Positions 11,169 to 23,029 are shown, counted from the stretch's first letter. The stretch is DNA of 64,000 nt from Sugiyamaella lignohabitans (GCF_001640025.1 NC_031672.1:1302001-1366000), one strand, 5' to 3'. Notes: generated by a model not told the origin, from the letters alone. Numbers and translations: made by a program.

Positions 11169-11237
11169 CAACTCCCTCCCCCGTGTATATAGCGTATAGC
11201 ATGAAAAAAAAAATTACGATCAGGTGACCGGTGCGAG

Positions 11238-11243
11238 CACGTG
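11238..11243. promoter_or_regulatory. CACGTG E-box upstream of TVP18
   Basis: The palindromic CACGTG lies about 140 bp before the TVP18 ATG. In yeasts this core is bound by Cbf1/Pho4-type bHLH factors. The 6-mer alone is weak evidence. Confidence 0.3.
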
Positions 11244-11382
11244 ATGTTGGTGAGGATGCCAGGTCAGAGGCGAGAGGTTCATCGTTTGAGGTTGACACCT
11301 AGTGCTGTTGGCGTGTTCGTGTTTGTAGTTTTTTGCATCTCGCGTGTGTGTCAATTGGTTTGTAGCGCCAGTTTAGTCGAAA

Positions 11383-12442
11383 ATGGGTTTCCAGGACGAG
11401 TTGAGGACCCGTAATTTCAGTATATACGGTCAATGGTACGTAGCTAGAGGGGGCGATTCGTATCACCATGTTTCAGGTCCTTGTCCGTGAAAACCACCAG
11501 TTTCTGGTGTTTTGAGGGGTTAAAACGTGGTTTGGAGTCTTTTTTGGGGCTTTAGTTGTCAATTGAAATTGGTCTGGTGTGTTTTCACGGACTTCTGACC
11601 GTATCACAACTGATTCGTGACTGGTGATATGTCACGAGGATTATGAGAATGCTGCGCCTCGTGTAATAAAAAAAATTTCGTTGCGAGTTTCTTCGATCCG
11701 TACTAACGGCTGTTTTAGGATTGGCGTGCTGTGTATTTTTCTGTGTGTCGCACTCGGAATCGCCAACATCTTCCATGCCAGTATAGTAATCCTGTTCTCC
11801 ATCATCTGCATGTAAGTTTGCCGTCATGGCTCCGGTTCTGTTGTGGTTTTTGTTTTTGTTTTCTGTGGTGATACCAATATCAATCAGTGTTCACTCAGCT
11901 GGATTCCCACTGAAAGTTTGTGCCAAGAACTGTATCACCACTTCCACGATTATCCACCCCAACACCACCCTCCCAAACGGTCCCCAGAATTCACGCCGCT
12001 CGCGAAGCGAGCACCACGGGGTCTGGGGCGGAGCCCCAGCCGCCGGAGGCACTACCCCCTCCCAGCATACTAACTCCCCTACCAGCGTTCAGGGTCTTAT
12101 TCTAGTGTTTGTGGAGATCCCGTTCCTGCTGAGAATATGTCCTATCACCGACCGATTCAGTAACTTTATCCGGCTGTTCAATCAGAACCTTCCCCGAGCC
12201 GGATTCTACTTCGCGTAAGTGACCTCTCTTCCCACCATCTGGTCTTCCCCCGATACTAACACTCACACAGCATGGCAGCCATCCAGTACGGCTCGTGTGG
12301 CGTCATGGTCACATCTCTACTGGCCGTGGCCATCCTCCTGACCATCGCTTCTCTCTGTTATTTATTAGCCGCCCTCAAAGGCCAGGAGTTCACCAGCAGC
12401 TCCACCCTGGGCGGCGTGGGACTCGCTAGACAGATCTTGTAA
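11383..12442 (+). CDS. TVP18: Tvp18, Golgi vesicle membrane protein
   Basis: Tvp18 is a small four-span membrane protein of late Golgi Tlg2-positive vesicles; its molecular role is poorly defined. I read four exons: 11383-11435, 11719-11811, 12086-12214 and 12271-12442, giving 148 codons. The product starts MGFQDELRTRNFSIYGQW and continues CVALGIANIFH, QGLILVFVEIPFLLRICP, AGFYFAMAAIQY and LLAALKGQEF, matching the conserved Tvp18 pattern as I recall it. Donors are GTACGT, GTAAGT and GTAAGT; acceptors follow CTAAC by 11, 11 and 10 bases. Intron 2 (11812-12085) contains one hairpin element at 11998-12051. An F-type element starts 43 bp after the stop codon. Confidence 0.93.
11998..12051 (-). repeat. 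Hairpin element, R copy, inside TVP18 intron 2
   Basis: Type C inner stem GCTCGC-GAA-GCGAGC, here with a GGA central loop instead of the AGC seen in other type C copies. Confidence 0.9.
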
Positions 12443-12485
12443 CCGCTTAATTAACTCCCCCCTCTCTTTACTCCTCGCGGGGGTG

Positions 12486-12690
12486 TGCCTCCGGCGGCTG
12501 GGGCTCCGCCCCAGACCCTGGTTGCTCCTCTCGCTTCGCTCGAGTCGGGCGTGGGGATGCAGGGACCTGGACCCTGCATGGGTGTATTTGGTTCACCCCT
12601 CCCCCAACACTGCGGCACCCCCCACGCCCGACTCGAGCGAAGCGAGAGGAGCAACCAGGGTCTGGGGCGGAGCCCCAGCCGCCGGAGGCA
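12486..12690. repeat. Hairpin element F-R pair, 81-bp spacer (reference description)
   Basis: F copy 12486-12547 and R copy 12629-12690 are both near consensus and fill the TVP18-SURP gap. Reading the R strand, three stems follow in order. The inner stem is CTCGAGC-GNA-GCGAGAG with two adjacent A/G mismatches. The central stem is CTGGGGC-GGA-GCCCCAG. The outer mini-stem is GCC-GGA-GGC. Similarity extends beyond both ends (GGGTG/CACCC outside, GGGCGTGGGG/CCCCACGCCC inside), so the pair looks like one unit with inverted termini. Confidence 0.92.
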
Positions 12691-12699
12691 CACCCTAGT

Positions 12700-12710
12700 C
12701 ACGTGATTGG
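12700..12710. promoter_or_regulatory. CACGTG plus CCAAT-type box before the SURP gene
   Basis: GTCACGTGAT at 12698-12707 fits the RTCACRTG consensus of Cbf1. It overlaps an inverted CCAAT (ATTGG, 12706-12710) about 55 bp before the ATG at 12763. Confidence 0.4.
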
Positions 12711-12762
12711 ACCCTGGGTTTTGTCATGTTGGAGATCGGCAGGGTGAGAGTGAGTTAGAGCA

Positions 12763-14316
12763 ATGGCACCTCCACGGCATTTTGTGAGGAAGCCGGTGGG
12801 TGTGGGTGAGGGGAGTGATAGTTGGGTGTTGAGGGTGTCGGGGTTGTTGAGGGCCAGCAGGACTGAGTCGGCTCGGATTGTTTTTGGGCTTGTGACGCCG
12901 GTTTTGGGGGCAGGTGGGAAGGAGGACGAGGAGGAAGAACTGCCGACAGTGAGCGAGATCAGGGTTGCTGAGAATGGGCAGACTGTGTTTATAGTGGTTT
13001 TAGAACGTCGATCTGGCGAGCTGATTCGTGATAAACTGCATGGGTTTTATATTGGACGAGGACATCGACTGGCAGTGGAGTTTTCCGACCGAACGACACT
13101 GGAGCAGCAGCTGCAGAACGACTTTAATAGCCTCGTTTTTCGAACCCAGCGAATTTCTCAACAGGAATCTGGTAGTGGTTTTGACACTAAGAAGAGCTCT
13201 GAATCGTTAACGGCTTCAGATGATCGGTCAACTGAAAAAGTGCCATTGACGGAAGCTGGAGTAATGGTACCGTCTGTGTCTGCAGCAGCACCAACGCTAC
13301 CACCACCGGCTACTGATGCTGCTACTGATATGGAAGCGAAAACGTTTCTTGATTCGCTGAAAAGTTCGCTTCCAACGTACGTTCCATTTAAAGCGGATGC
13401 TGAGAATCGAATTGCTGTTGAGTATCCTCGCGATATCAGGACTCTTCGACTCGTGAATATGGTAGTTGAGAATGTGGTGCAGTATGGCCCGGCATTCGAA
13501 CTGGCTCTTATGGACCAGCAACAAAACAATCCAGACTACGAATTTCTTTTCAATTTTGATCTCCCTTTACACATTTATTACAGATGGAAACTGGTTTCTC
13601 TCGGCAAATCACTCGGACTGTCGAAAAACGACACTCCTGGTCTCTCTCGATCGTCCGTCTCGTTGAACGATTGGCAGACCTCAACACGTCAGGGAGTTCG
13701 GTTTCCTGTTCCCATGGAACTGTATCCCAACATGAATTTTGTACCACCCTTCCCCCCCGAAACTCTCGACCGTGAAATCGACGAGTTACAAGACCGTTCC
13801 TCCTCCCCCTCCCTCGGTCCACCACCTTTCACATCCCTCACATCCACCACTGACCGAGACCGTCGAGTCCGTACTCGACCGTTTCTCGGTGAGATCCCTG
13901 CTCTTCATTTAACAGTTCTCCTTCGCTACGTTTCGTACGAACGAGGCTCCATTGCCCGAGTCATGGCATTTGCGATTGACCACGAAGCAGCAGCACCCGA
14001 AATCGTCGACCTCATTTGCACCTCCATCGAACACCCGTCCGCAACTACCCAATCGCGAATCGCCCGTCTCTTCACCATCGGCGACATCCTAGCCAACGTC
14101 GACATCGCCAGCCAGTACCACCCTCTCTTCACCACCCGCCTCCCCACCACCTTCACCCACCTCCACGCCACCCTCACCCACCTCAAACTCACCAAAGGCC
14201 GGCTCTCAGCCGACCTCTTCACTCGCCAACTGACCCAACTCCTCTCCACCTGGCGCCAACTCACGCTCTTCCCGGGCCAGCTCCTCGACCGCCTCGAAAC
14301 GACGCTCGAACTGTGA
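12763..14316 (+). CDS. U2 snRNP-associated SURP-motif protein (SR140/U2SURP-like)
   Basis: Proteins of this type associate with U2 snRNP and the spliceosome. The 517-residue product has three regions in the order of SR140. Residues about 20-110 form a weak RRM-like region. Residues about 226-281 form a SURP module with the diagnostic LRLVNMVVENVVQYGPAFE and HIYYRWKLVS. Residues about 375-517 form a CID/RPR-like helical domain (LTVLLRYVSYERGSIARVMAF, EIVDLICTSIE). The protein is shorter than the human relative and lacks an SR tail. It is intronless, and an F-type hairpin element begins 9 bp after the stop. The SURP call is strong; the exact orthologue name is less certain. Confidence 0.82.
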   Translation: MAPPRHFVRKPVGVGEGSDSWVLRVSGLLRASRTESARIVFGLVTPVLGAGGKEDEEEELPTVSEIRVAENGQTVFIVVLERRSGELIRDKLHGFYIGRGHRLAVEFSDRTTLEQQLQNDFNSLVFRTQRISQQESGSGFDTKKSSESLTASDDRSTEKVPLTEAGVMVPSVSAAAPTLPPPATDAATDMEAKTFLDSLKSSLPTYVPFKADAENRIAVEYPRDIRTLRLVNMVVENVVQYGPAFELALMDQQQNNPDYEFLFNFDLPLHIYYRWKLVSLGKSLGLSKNDTPGLSRSSVSLNDWQTSTRQGVRFPVPMELYPNMNFVPPFPPETLDREIDELQDRSSSPSLGPPPFTSLTSTTDRDRRVRTRPFLGEIPALHLTVLLRYVSYERGSIARVMAFAIDHEAAAPEIVDLICTSIEHPSATTQSRIARLFTIGDILANVDIASQYHPLFTTRLPTTFTHLHATLTHLKLTKGRLSADLFTRQLTQLLSTWRQLTLFPGQLLDRLETTLEL

Positions 14317-14325
14317 CAGAGGGCA

Positions 14326-14463
14326 TGCCTCCGGCGGCTGGGGCTGCGCCCCAGACCCCCCGGCTCCTCTCGCTACGCTCGAGTCGTTTCGTCGACGGTC
14401 CCAGCAAACTCCTACGAAGCAGGAGCTACGGGGTCTGGGGCAGCGCCCCAGCCGCCGGAGGCA
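14326..14463. repeat. Hairpin element F-R pair between convergent SURP and zinc-finger genes
   Basis: Type A (T/A loop base) F copy 14326-14386 starts 9 bp after one stop. Type B R copy 14408-14463 ends 88 bp from the other. The 21-bp spacer carries CGTCGACGGTCCCAGC. Central loops are TGC (F) and AGC (R). Confidence 0.92.
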
Positions 14464-14551
14464 GTGTGTCCCTTTCGGAAGTTTAATGCATGGATGTATT
14501 GTTATAATAAATAGAGGAAGCTTCTCGTGAGCCAGCACGGAGAAGGGAGGA

Positions 14552-16852
14552 TTAGTGGGCCGAGTCGGCAGCGAGGCCCTCGATGTAGATGTTGCGGCCG
14601 CCGCGTTTCATGTGTGTTTTGCGGTGGGCTCGCAGGTTGTCGGAGCGTGAAAAGGTGCGGTTACAGCCCGGGATGTCGCACGAGAAAGGTCGCTCTTCGG
14701 TGTGGATTTTCGAGTGTCTTTTGAGGTGCTCGAGACGGCGGAACGTTTTCATACACTCGTGACAACGGTGCGGTTTTGAAGCTCCTCCGTTCTTCAAAGG
14801 ACGGCCAGGTGGGTTTTTGGGTGCGGGAAGAAATGTCCCGTCAGGCAGCATGGTTCGCGAGCTGTCGAAAAATTGGTACTGAGTCCCGCTCAAACTGTGC
14901 TGGCCAGCCAGAAGGGAATACTGGGGAGTCTCGTCGCCGTGGCCATATGAATCGTTTATCGGAGAATCAGGGCTGTTAGGAACTGAAGAGGGCTCGGATG
15001 ATGTCAACGATGGGGCTGCGGAAAGTGGAGGGCTATACGATTGCACTTCCAAGGCGGCAGCAGCAGCAGCAGCGGCAGCAGCAGCGGTTGTATTAGCCGT
15101 AGTGGCAGGATTAGCAGCAGTAGGAGTCACTGATCCGGATAATGGTGCCATAACAGGTGGTGGTCCGCTGTTGATTACTGATGTTGGTGAAGAAGCAGAT
15201 GACGATTTTCGTCGTCTGGAGCTGTTGTGGTTGTTGTTGTTCTCGTTATCGTCTTCTTCGTCGTGTGTCAAACTGGACGAGTTGATAGGACTGGTCTTTT
15301 TCGACACTGGCGAGCCCGAACTGTATTTTTGAGACTGTTGCTGGATGTATGCAGATGGCTTGTAAAAAGGGTTGATGCCTCCAGAAGTACCAGGAGTGTT
15401 GACCATGGTAGTGGAGCTGGTGGCACTGGATGGAGAGGTGATTTTATTAGACAGACTGCCGGAATTGGGAGTAGTGGCAGTGGATTGGAAATTTAGTTTC
15501 GACGAGAAATCGAGCTTGACGCCAGCGCCAAAATCGGTGTATCTACGAGTAGGGGTCATTGGAGTAGTAGCATTCGACTGAACACTGCCAGGATCCACAG
15601 ACGACGAAGCAGACATCGAGGCCGGTGTAGCAGTGAGTGACGAGGCAGCTGATGACGACGTGTAGAATGGATTAGTACCGCCAGTGGTGCTGCTGGACGA
15701 ACGATTGGCAGTGTTATAAAGGGCCCAAGCAGACGCCGAAGTAACTGATCCAGGAGTCATTAACCCAGCAGAACTGCTGTTGGAAGTGGTAGATGACGGG
15801 CTGAGAATATTGTTTCTTCGTAACGGCGTTTGAAAAGTGGGTTGTCCATAGTTGTAGATAGACGAGGTGGAATTGGATCGAACTCGTTCTACAGCCAATC
15901 CTGAAGGTGCAGAATGGCGTTTGGATGCGAGGGTCGATGACGACAAAGGAGTTGATGCCATGAGACTGGCAGGATTAAGAAAGTCATTACTGTTAAGGCG
16001 TTGGTGATGACTACCAGTACTACTAGGAACAGTGCTGACTGGCATTTGTTGGTGATGGGTATATGGAGTGGGCATACCAGTATTACCAGCAGCAATAGCA
16101 GCGGCAGCAGCAGCTGCTGCTGCAGCTGAAGCAGATGCTGAATTACCAGTACTAGGACTGGCCATTGGCAAAGAGGTGAGAGGAGGACCAGCAAGCGATG
16201 AAGAGCTAGCAGGAATAGCTGAATGAGCTAGAGCAGCTTGTTGCTGTTGTTGCTGTTGCTGCTGTTGGTGTTGTTGTTGCTGTTGTTGTTGATGGATCTG
16301 ATGAAGATGCTGCTGGTGTTGTAATTGCAACTGCAATTGCTGTTGCTGGTCATCTTCAAAATACAAACCACCACCAGCAGAGGTTCGAGAACGCTCCATT
16401 TTGATTGGCGACTGACCCAATTGCAATTGACCCGAGCCGGTGCCAGAAGAAGGGCCAGGAGTGTGAGGAACCTGTTGATCAGGTAACATCAGCATTGAAG
16501 GACTAAGAGTCTCGTAGAAACCAGATGAGCCCGGGCTCTGAACATACGAACTCAACGATGGCATAGATATCGACGAGGTCATAGTCGTTGGCTGATGGTG
16601 ATGTTGCTGTTGGTGATGCAGTGGCTGTTGTTGTTGGAAATGACTGCTAGCGAGCTGATGATGTTGCTGCTGTTGCTGGTGGTGCATCTGACTGGGACTC
16701 GATCCAGTGAGTCCTGCATTGTGAAGATTGTGGTGATGACTCTGATACAACGAAGTCGACGACGGGCTCGAACTGAGCAGACCAGTACCAGGACTGTAAT
16801 TCGAAGATGGCGACTGATAAATCAGAGTCGATGGAGAGTTCATGTACGACAT
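14552..16852 (-). CDS. C2H2 zinc-finger transcription factor of the Msn2/Msn4 (Mhy1) type
   Basis: The 766-residue product has two C-terminal C2H2 fingers at about residues 693-750: [17 protein letters not shown] then [19 protein letters not shown], ending [16 protein letters not shown]. The contact residues RLEH and RSDN match Msn2/4-class fingers that bind the stress element AGGGG/CCCCT. The rest is low-complexity activator-like sequence: Gln tracts near residues 190-206, Ala tracts near 240 and 600, His-Gln and Ser/Thr-rich stretches. It is expected to act as a stress or morphology regulator (Mhy1 in Yarrowia). It is intronless and has an unusually large gene-free region upstream. The gene is convergent with the SURP gene across a single F-R element pair. 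Confidence 0.85.
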   Translation of the reverse strand: MSYMNSPSTLIYQSPSSNYSPGTGLLSSSPSSTSLYQSHHHNLHNAGLTGSSPSQMHHQQQQQHHQLASSHFQQQQPLHHQQQHHHQPTTMTSSISMPSLSSYVQSPGSSGFYETLSPSMLMLPDQQVPHTPGPSSGTGSGQLQLGQSPIKMERSRTSAGGGLYFEDDQQQQLQLQLQHQQHLHQIHQQQQQQQHQQQQQQQQQQAALAHSAIPASSSSLAGPPLTSLPMASPSTGNSASASAAAAAAAAAAIAAGNTGMPTPYTHHQQMPVSTVPSSTGSHHQRLNSNDFLNPASLMASTPLSSSTLASKRHSAPSGLAVERVRSNSTSSIYNYGQPTFQTPLRRNNILSPSSTTSNSSSAGLMTPGSVTSASAWALYNTANRSSSSTTGGTNPFYTSSSAASSLTATPASMSASSSVDPGSVQSNATTPMTPTRRYTDFGAGVKLDFSSKLNFQSTATTPNSGSLSNKITSPSSATSSTTMVNTPGTSGGINPFYKPSAYIQQQSQKYSSGSPVSKKTSPINSSSLTHDEEDDNENNNNHNSSRRRKSSSASSPTSVINSGPPPVMAPLSGSVTPTAANPATTANTTAAAAAAAAAAALEVQSYSPPLSAAPSLTSSEPSSVPNSPDSPINDSYGHGDETPQYSLLAGQHSLSGTQYQFFDSSRTMLPDGTFLPAPKNPPGRPLKNGGASKPHRCHECMKTFRRLEHLKRHSKIHTEERPFSCDIPGCNRTFSRSDNLRAHRKTHMKRGGRNIYIEGLAADSAH

Positions 16853-17861
16853 AGTAGACCTAGCACTTTATAACTATACTCTACTGTAAGCAAAAAGAAC
16901 AAAGTGCCGTAACCCTAGTACTAGAGAAACAACACTGATGATGAAAAATGAAAAATGAAAAATGTACCAAAAAGATACCAAAAAAGAGCCAAAAAAACAA
17001 GAATTAACACTCAATTCCTGCCGTGACTCGGAACTCTGACTTTTAAATCTAACAATTGACTCTTCACTTCTCTGACAACTGCTCTGATAACTGGGTGAAA
17101 AGTCCTTTGATAACTGCTGCTGAAGTGCTAAAGACAAGCCAGTTGCAATATCACTCGTTCCAAAACAAATCCGTTCGTAGGCTAACTAACGTTTGCAGCG
17201 AACCACTAACGAAAGAGCAAAAAAAAGGGAACCAAAAAAAAAAAAGGACAAGAAAAAAAAACTGTTATAAGATAAACGAGTGAGGGAGAGGGGGGGAAAA
17301 AAAGGTGCGATCCAAGCGGTATTAGTAGTTTCGCAAGCAGCTGCAGTGCACTAGTGAAATAAAGGTTTACAAGCGAAAAAGCGAAAGAAGCAAAAAAAGC
17401 ACTGGCAGCAGCCCCGACCGACATCAGCAGCAGCCGGTGATGCAGCATCTGGCGCCGATATAAATTAATAACTGCAGCGACCGACACCAGTCCCGTTCCA
17501 CTAAACACCTCGCGGACAGCCCCTCATCGCCAGCCCAACCACCACAGAAGCAGCAGCAAGCAGCACCTCACTCGTCGTACGACACCACCCGTCCCGCAGC
17601 ACTATCTGCCGCTGGTGCTGCAACTGTCGCAGCTCAACAGCACCGGCCGGCGGTCCATCAGATCAACCAGATCTGACCGGGTGGTTGTCAGGCACCGGTT
17701 CGGTGGGTGATGGGCCTGCTAGATTGGTGGGTAACAGGCACCTCTTACCTCTGAAACCGCGCCCGTTGCTTTTTCTGCACCCACTAATGTACACAAACAC
17801 CGTTGCTTTTTGTCACGCGTCGCATCGACGTGACGCGTGCCCCGCATGGGGGGTTGGGGTG

Positions 17862-18048
17862 TGCCTCCGGCGGCTGGGGCTCCGCCCCAGACCCGGGCTG
17901 CTCCTCTCGCTGCGCTCGAGTCGGGTGTGGGGCCCCCCTCACCCACTTACCTCAAAAGTGTCCAGTTTAGGAGGGGACCCCGCGCCCGACTCGAGCGCAG
18001 CGAGAGGAGCAACCCGGGTCTGGGGCGGAGCCCCAGCCGCCGGAGGCA
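17862..18048. repeat. Hairpin element F-R pair, 63-bp spacer
   Basis: Both copies are type A with the GCA loop on the R strand (17862-17923 and 17987-18048). The linker is CCCGGG rather than CCAGGG. Confidence 0.9.
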
Positions 18049-19029
18049 CACCCCGTCCCGTGTAGTGGTCAGGTCCCCCCACCGCGTAGCGAGGTGGGCG
18101 GCTGCGGTGACGATAATATTCGGAGTACGCGAGCCCCGATTCGAACGTGAGTTAGACACGTTAATTAATTTAAAATTTTACGGTTTGGGCAATTTTAATT
18201 AGCAGCTGCAGCCCCGGCAGAGGCAGTAAACCAGCCGCCAGCAGCAGTAGCGCCAGCAGAGGTAGTGGCAGCAGCAGCAGCAACAGGCCCGGCCCGTTCG
18301 GACGGTTGCCGGCGTGTCGCAACAGAGTTTGCCAACGGCGCGGCAGGCCTAAACCTTGTTTTCGAACGGGCTGCTGGCAGCTGTTGGCTGGGCTAACTTA
18401 GTTTTCGGGCCCCGATTGATTAACCCCTGGTGCTGCTGCTGGTGCTCTGCTGCTGGTGCTCTGCCGCTGACGCCATTGACAGCTGATTAGCTCAGAGCCA
18501 CGGCTGCTGGTAGACTGGTCATCCGGCAGGCCAATGGCATTGCCTTGCCCGTCCTGCTACTGCCACCGTCAATTCTGGCCGATTTCTGCTCTCTGGCGTC
18601 TGTTGTTTTTGTTGTTGTTGTTGTTGATTTCTGGTGTTGCTGGGACAGCCGGGCTGACCACGAGGTCGCCGGTCAGACGCCTGCTCCGCTAGCTAAGGCT
18701 GTTTTGTTTGTTTACAGGCCCCCCTCGTCGTCCTCTAGCGGCAGCCGCCAATTCATCACGAACTGGTCGCGCTCACTCTGCTCCGCTCGGCACTGCCGCT
18801 GCTGCTGCTGCTGCTGGTTTGTTATTATTGGCATACCTCGTGCTGTGTTACCGTGTTTCACTCTTGTCTCACATCTGCCCTGACGCCCTGCACCTGTGCA
18901 TGTGGGCTGCACCATTATTATTTGCTAAACATAGCATCTGCAGGCATGCCGTTGCCCTGGCAGGGCCTCCGATCCAGGCCCTTTGTCTCTGCATGAAACG
19001 CGGAGGGCCACTTGGGGGTGTCGGGGGTG

Positions 19030-19389
19030 TGCCTCCGGCGGCTGGGGCTCCGCCCCAGACCCCGGTTGCTCCTCTCGCTGCGCTCGAGTCGGGCGTGGGG
19101 TGGCCCTCGTTGCTGGCTGAGGAGCGGTGCGGTGGGTGGGGTAGAGCGCGGTGCGAGGAGGGGTGGGTGGTGAGCCAAGAGCAAGCGCGCGCTAGTGCTG
19201 CTGCTGCTGGCGAATTTAGCGTCTCGCGTGGAACCTCGTCCGATCTGAACGCGTTTTTTTTCCCTCCCCCGCCGCCAACCCCAGCCCACAAATCTTCAAC
19301 CCCTCCCCCTCCACCTCCCCCCTCCAACGACTCGAGCGAAGCGAGAGGAGCAACCCGGGTCTGGGGCGGAGCCCCAGCCGCCGGAGGCA
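19030..19389. repeat. Hairpin element F-R pair, 236-bp spacer
   Basis: Type A copies 19030-19091 and 19328-19389. The spacer contains CTG and C-rich tracts. Confidence 0.88.
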
Positions 19390-19408
19390 CAGCCCCGGGC
19401 CCCCCACC

Positions 19409-19550
19409 TGCCTCCGGCGGCTGGGGCTCCGCCCCAGACCCCGTGGCTCCTGCTTCGCAGGAGTTTTTAGGGGGACGGACCGCCGTAACGACTCGAGCGG
19501 AGCGAGAGGAGCAGCCAGGGTCTGGGGCGGAGCCCCAGCCGCCGGAGGCA
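19409..19550. repeat. Hairpin element F-R pair, 25-bp spacer
   Basis: Type B F copy 19409-19463 and type A (GGA loop) R copy 19489-19550. The pair lies only 19 bp after the previous R copy. Confidence 0.9.
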
Positions 19551-20387
19551 TACCCCCCACCCGTGTGATTGGCGAGCCAGCCACCGGAGATAGGATTTAG
19601 GTTGGGTGGGTCTGCGACGCGAATCGGTCGCGAGCAGCCGTGTGGGAACGGTGGGAGTGCGGAAGTGAGCTGCAATAACTAATTTACTTTTCCGAGCCAG
19701 GTGCAGAAGGTTTTTCGTGAGACCGTTTGCTGATTGATTGACTGAGTGAGCGACTGAGTGAGGGGCACCGGTGGTGGTTTCATGTCCGAGAGACAGCTGA
19801 AACGAACCTGCCTGCGCCGCTGGTGGTGGGGTGGTGATGGGTTTGGAGAAAAGAGCGCGAGAATGGCCCGTCGAGTGAAAAAGGAAAGGAGGAATCGAAG
19901 TGCGTCGGTCTGAGGTTGATCCTATTCCGGTTTGAAAGCAGAATCTGCTTGTGTTTCTGCTACCTGAGTCTGCTGCTGAGTCTGCTGCTGCTGCTGCTGC
20001 TTCTGCAGCTTCTGTTTCCGATGCTGCTACCGTGGAACTTCAGACGCTGGTGCTGCTGCTGCTGCTGCTGTGAATGGTTCTCTGGAAGGAGCAGCAGCAT
20101 CAGAGACGCAGCTGAGATCGGGTGTTTCAGCTATCGGGAAAAACTCTTCACCAGTCGCAGCAGAGCTAGAGCGGATCAGACCAGTGCAGCGAGCATCAGT
20201 CGTACAATGCAAGCAACCAAGGAAACGAGCTACTGGTGCGCCATGCGACCTGCGACTGCGACCTGCAACCCGTGAAAAACAACAATGGCCACTCAAAAGA
20301 CCATCCGGACCTACAGTCAATCTCCCGTCTCCCACTCTATTTTGTTTTCCGACGCTCTTTCCGTTGGTCCGTCATCCCCCCTCCCTC

Positions 20388-20446
20388 CTCGAGCGCAGCG
20401 AGAGGAGCAACCAGGGTCTGGGGCGGAGCCCCAGCCGCCGGAGGCA
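20388..20446 (-). repeat. Hairpin element, lone R copy
   Basis: Type A, GCA loop; the first three bases of the usual end are missing. Confidence 0.88.
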
Positions 20447-20714
20447 CACCCCCGCCGCCAGCGTGCAAAAAGCCGTTAAACGGATCTAACCCAGGACAGG
20501 GCGGTGCGGAGAAACTGGTGTCTCGATTGTTTGTCACAAACAGAGTGCAACAAGGGTGTCAGTTTAATCAACATCGGGCCTAGCACTTCTCGGCTGGTGC
20601 TGGCGGACAATGGGCCGAGTTGGCTACCCGGGTCCGAAACAAGACCACCACCTCCACCACCACCTTAATTTTGTAACAGACATGCGACCTGGCAGGGTGC
20701 TGGGGGTGGGGGTA

Positions 20715-20890
20715 TGCCTCCGGCGGCTGGGGCTCCGCCCCAGACCCTGGTTGCTCCTGCTTCGCAGGAGTTGGCGTGGACCCAGGGGGGTAGCTAGTGG
20801 GGACCGGGTGGGAAACCGAGGGCGAACCCGACTCGAGCGCAGCGAGAGGAGCTACCAGGGTCTGGGGCGGAGCCCCAGCCGCCGGAGGCA
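20715..20890. repeat. Hairpin element F-R pair, 58-bp spacer
   Basis: Type B F copy 20715-20770 and type A R copy 20829-20890. Confidence 0.9.
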
Positions 20891-21460
20891 CACCCCCGTC
20901 GCCGAGTGAGCCTCCCACGGCCTGGCGGGCCGGTAGTTGCCTATCGGGGCGTACAAAGCCTATGTGCGTTAACCTTGGCCGCATTTATCGACAGGGGCCA
21001 AGACATGGCCCCCTGCGTCTCGGCCGCAGCTGCTGCTCTGGGTCCGAAAAGGTATCAGGTCCGGAAAACAAACAAACACGCATGTTTTCTTCAAAAGTGC
21101 CAGATACGACTGTTGCTGCTTCAGGCGATGCTGCTGCCGCTACTGCTGCTGCTGAGATTAGCTAATGGAGCTCCATCGCGTCCTATCTGTGGTAGCAGAC
21201 CCTGCATGCACTGGATCGAGATGTCCCGCCGATCGGTGCGTTGCAGACGGGCTCTCGCGATAGGACTCGATCGACTTCTCCCAGATCCATTATTATTATT
21301 TTTATTATCGTCATTTATTATCTAATAATAGCCGCTGCTGCTGTTGCCGCTTCTGATTGTTCTCTGGCAGATATTATTTTGCTGCATCTTTCGGCACAGG
21401 TCTCGGCAGCATCGACCTGTTTCTAGCGGGCTGCGTCCAGGTACCAGGGGAGGGGGGGTC

Positions 21461-21645
21461 TGCCTCCGGCGGCTGGGGCTCCTCCCCAGACCCTGGTTGC
21501 TCCTCTCGCTGCGCTCGAGTCGGGCGTCAGGGTCCCTGTGAGCTGTATATTCAGGGTCCAGGGCCAGCTGCCATCCCCACGCCCGACTCGAGCGCAGCGA
21601 GAGGAGCAACCAGGGTCTGGGGCGGAGCCCCAGCCGCCGGAGGCA
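21461..21645. repeat. Hairpin element F-R pair, 61-bp spacer
   Basis: Type A copies 21461-21522 and 21584-21645. The F copy has GGGGCTCCTCCCC, which loses the innermost G-C pair of the central stem. Confidence 0.9.
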
Positions 21646-22257
21646 CACCCCGACCCCCCAGGAAAACCCTCCAGGAGACCACAGGATCCCTTCCGAATCC
21701 GTCGGGTTCGAGCCCATCCACCGTATTTAATGGACCGAAAAAGTTGCCTGTTTGGGTTTCCAGGCCGAGAAAGAGAAAGAGGGGTGGGTGCCAGATGGTC
21801 GGGATAGGCTTTGTTTCGCTTGCTGTTTCGGCAGTTGGCATCGGGTTTGTTGGCATGGTTATTTTTTTCTTTTCTTGTTGTGCTTTCGTAGTTGTAACAG
21901 TGGTAGTAGGTAGTAGGTAGTAGGTAAGAGTCTTTTTTGGTGGTAAATTGAATGAAATGATGCGATGTAATGCTATGTCATGCGATGTCATGCTGTTGCA
22001 GAGTAGACTACGAGTGTTTTTGGGGTCAGGACCTGTAGGTCGGTCACGATCGCTGGTTCAAGTAATTACTTCCCGATCTGTATGCACCATGTCCCATTTC
22101 GAGGTACGATAAAAGGGGGCCCCTGAAACATCCTAACCTAGCCGCAGCCAACCATAATAATATTATTAATTTTAAAAATAAGCTATCATGTCGTCGGCAA
22201 AAATATCCACCGCAATCAGCTCCATGCGCTGGGTTTATTATCAAGCCTTTCATAATA

Positions 22258-22400
22258 CCATCACTAGCAACATTAATAATAATAAAATAAATCCATCGCT
22301 AGCAACTTTGATAAAATAATAAAATAATACCATCGCTAGCAACATTTTAATAATAGTGAAATAAATCCATCGCTAGCAACATTAATAATAATAAAATATA
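22258..22400. repeat. AT-rich minisatellite, four units of 35-37 bp
   Basis: Units begin CCATCGCTAGCAAC (first copy CCATCACTAGC) at 22258, 22293, 22330 and 22367. Each is followed by AATAATAAAATAA-type filler, and a decayed fifth start lies at 22401. Confidence 0.85.
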
Positions 22401-22839
22401 CCATTGCAAATAATAAACTAGTTTGGTCCTATCGGAGGTAAAATTAAAAGTGAAATGAAATAATAATCCATACGAGGATGAAAGCCGCGATGACGACGTG
22501 TCATGGTAAACAAACGAGTGAAATAAAAAAGATACTAAAAAACAAACGTGACTGATAAAATAAAAATAAAAAGTGAATGAAAAAAAAAAAATATTATATT
22601 TATTGCATCACTCGAAACAGAAAATCTTCCCTGGATCGAACATCCAATCTGACTCTGCAGAGGTGCCAAGTCGTGCCAAATCACATGTCGAAGCTTCCCC
22701 TGGATATCGCCTGCACCGCTCCATCCCAGACATGTTCCGCCTCCTCACCGGGTCCTCGTGGTCCGCTCCAGATCCAGATCCAGATCAGATTCCACGCCGT
22801 TGGGCTCCAACGCTCTCTGACCCTTGTCTTGGGGCTGTC

Positions 22840-23029
22840 TGCCTCCGGCGGCTGGGGCTCCGCCCCAGACCCCGCGGCTCCTCTCGCTTCGCTCGAGTCG
22901 GGCGTCGGGGGGGCCCTCCTGGCTGGATTCTAGTATGTGGACAAGACGAGTGGAGCCGTAGACGGTGACGACTCGAGCGGAGCGAGAGGAGCAGGGGGGT
23001 CTGGGGCGCAGCCCCAGCCGCCGGAGGCA
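22840..23029. repeat. Hairpin element F-R pair, 68-bp spacer
   Basis: Type A copies 22840-22900 (GAA) and 22969-23029 (GGA inner loop, GCA central loop). The last spacer bases (CCGTAGACGGTGA) match the short-spacer consensus. Confidence 0.9.

Larger units (their letters stand above)
10147..11382. other. Intergenic, 74-codon gene to TVP18
   Basis: It holds T-rich 3' sequence, the CTG microsatellite, one element pair and an E-box. No gene is supportable. Confidence 0.6.

Noticed and set aside
18061..18160. Possible tRNA around GATTCGAACGTG
   Set aside because: No matching D-arm, anticodon stem or acceptor stem can be paired.
18708..19675. Overlapping 286- and 268-codon frames on opposite strands
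   Set aside because: They are built from four hairpin elements plus CTG/C-rich tracts, both strands are open together, and neither shows any domain.
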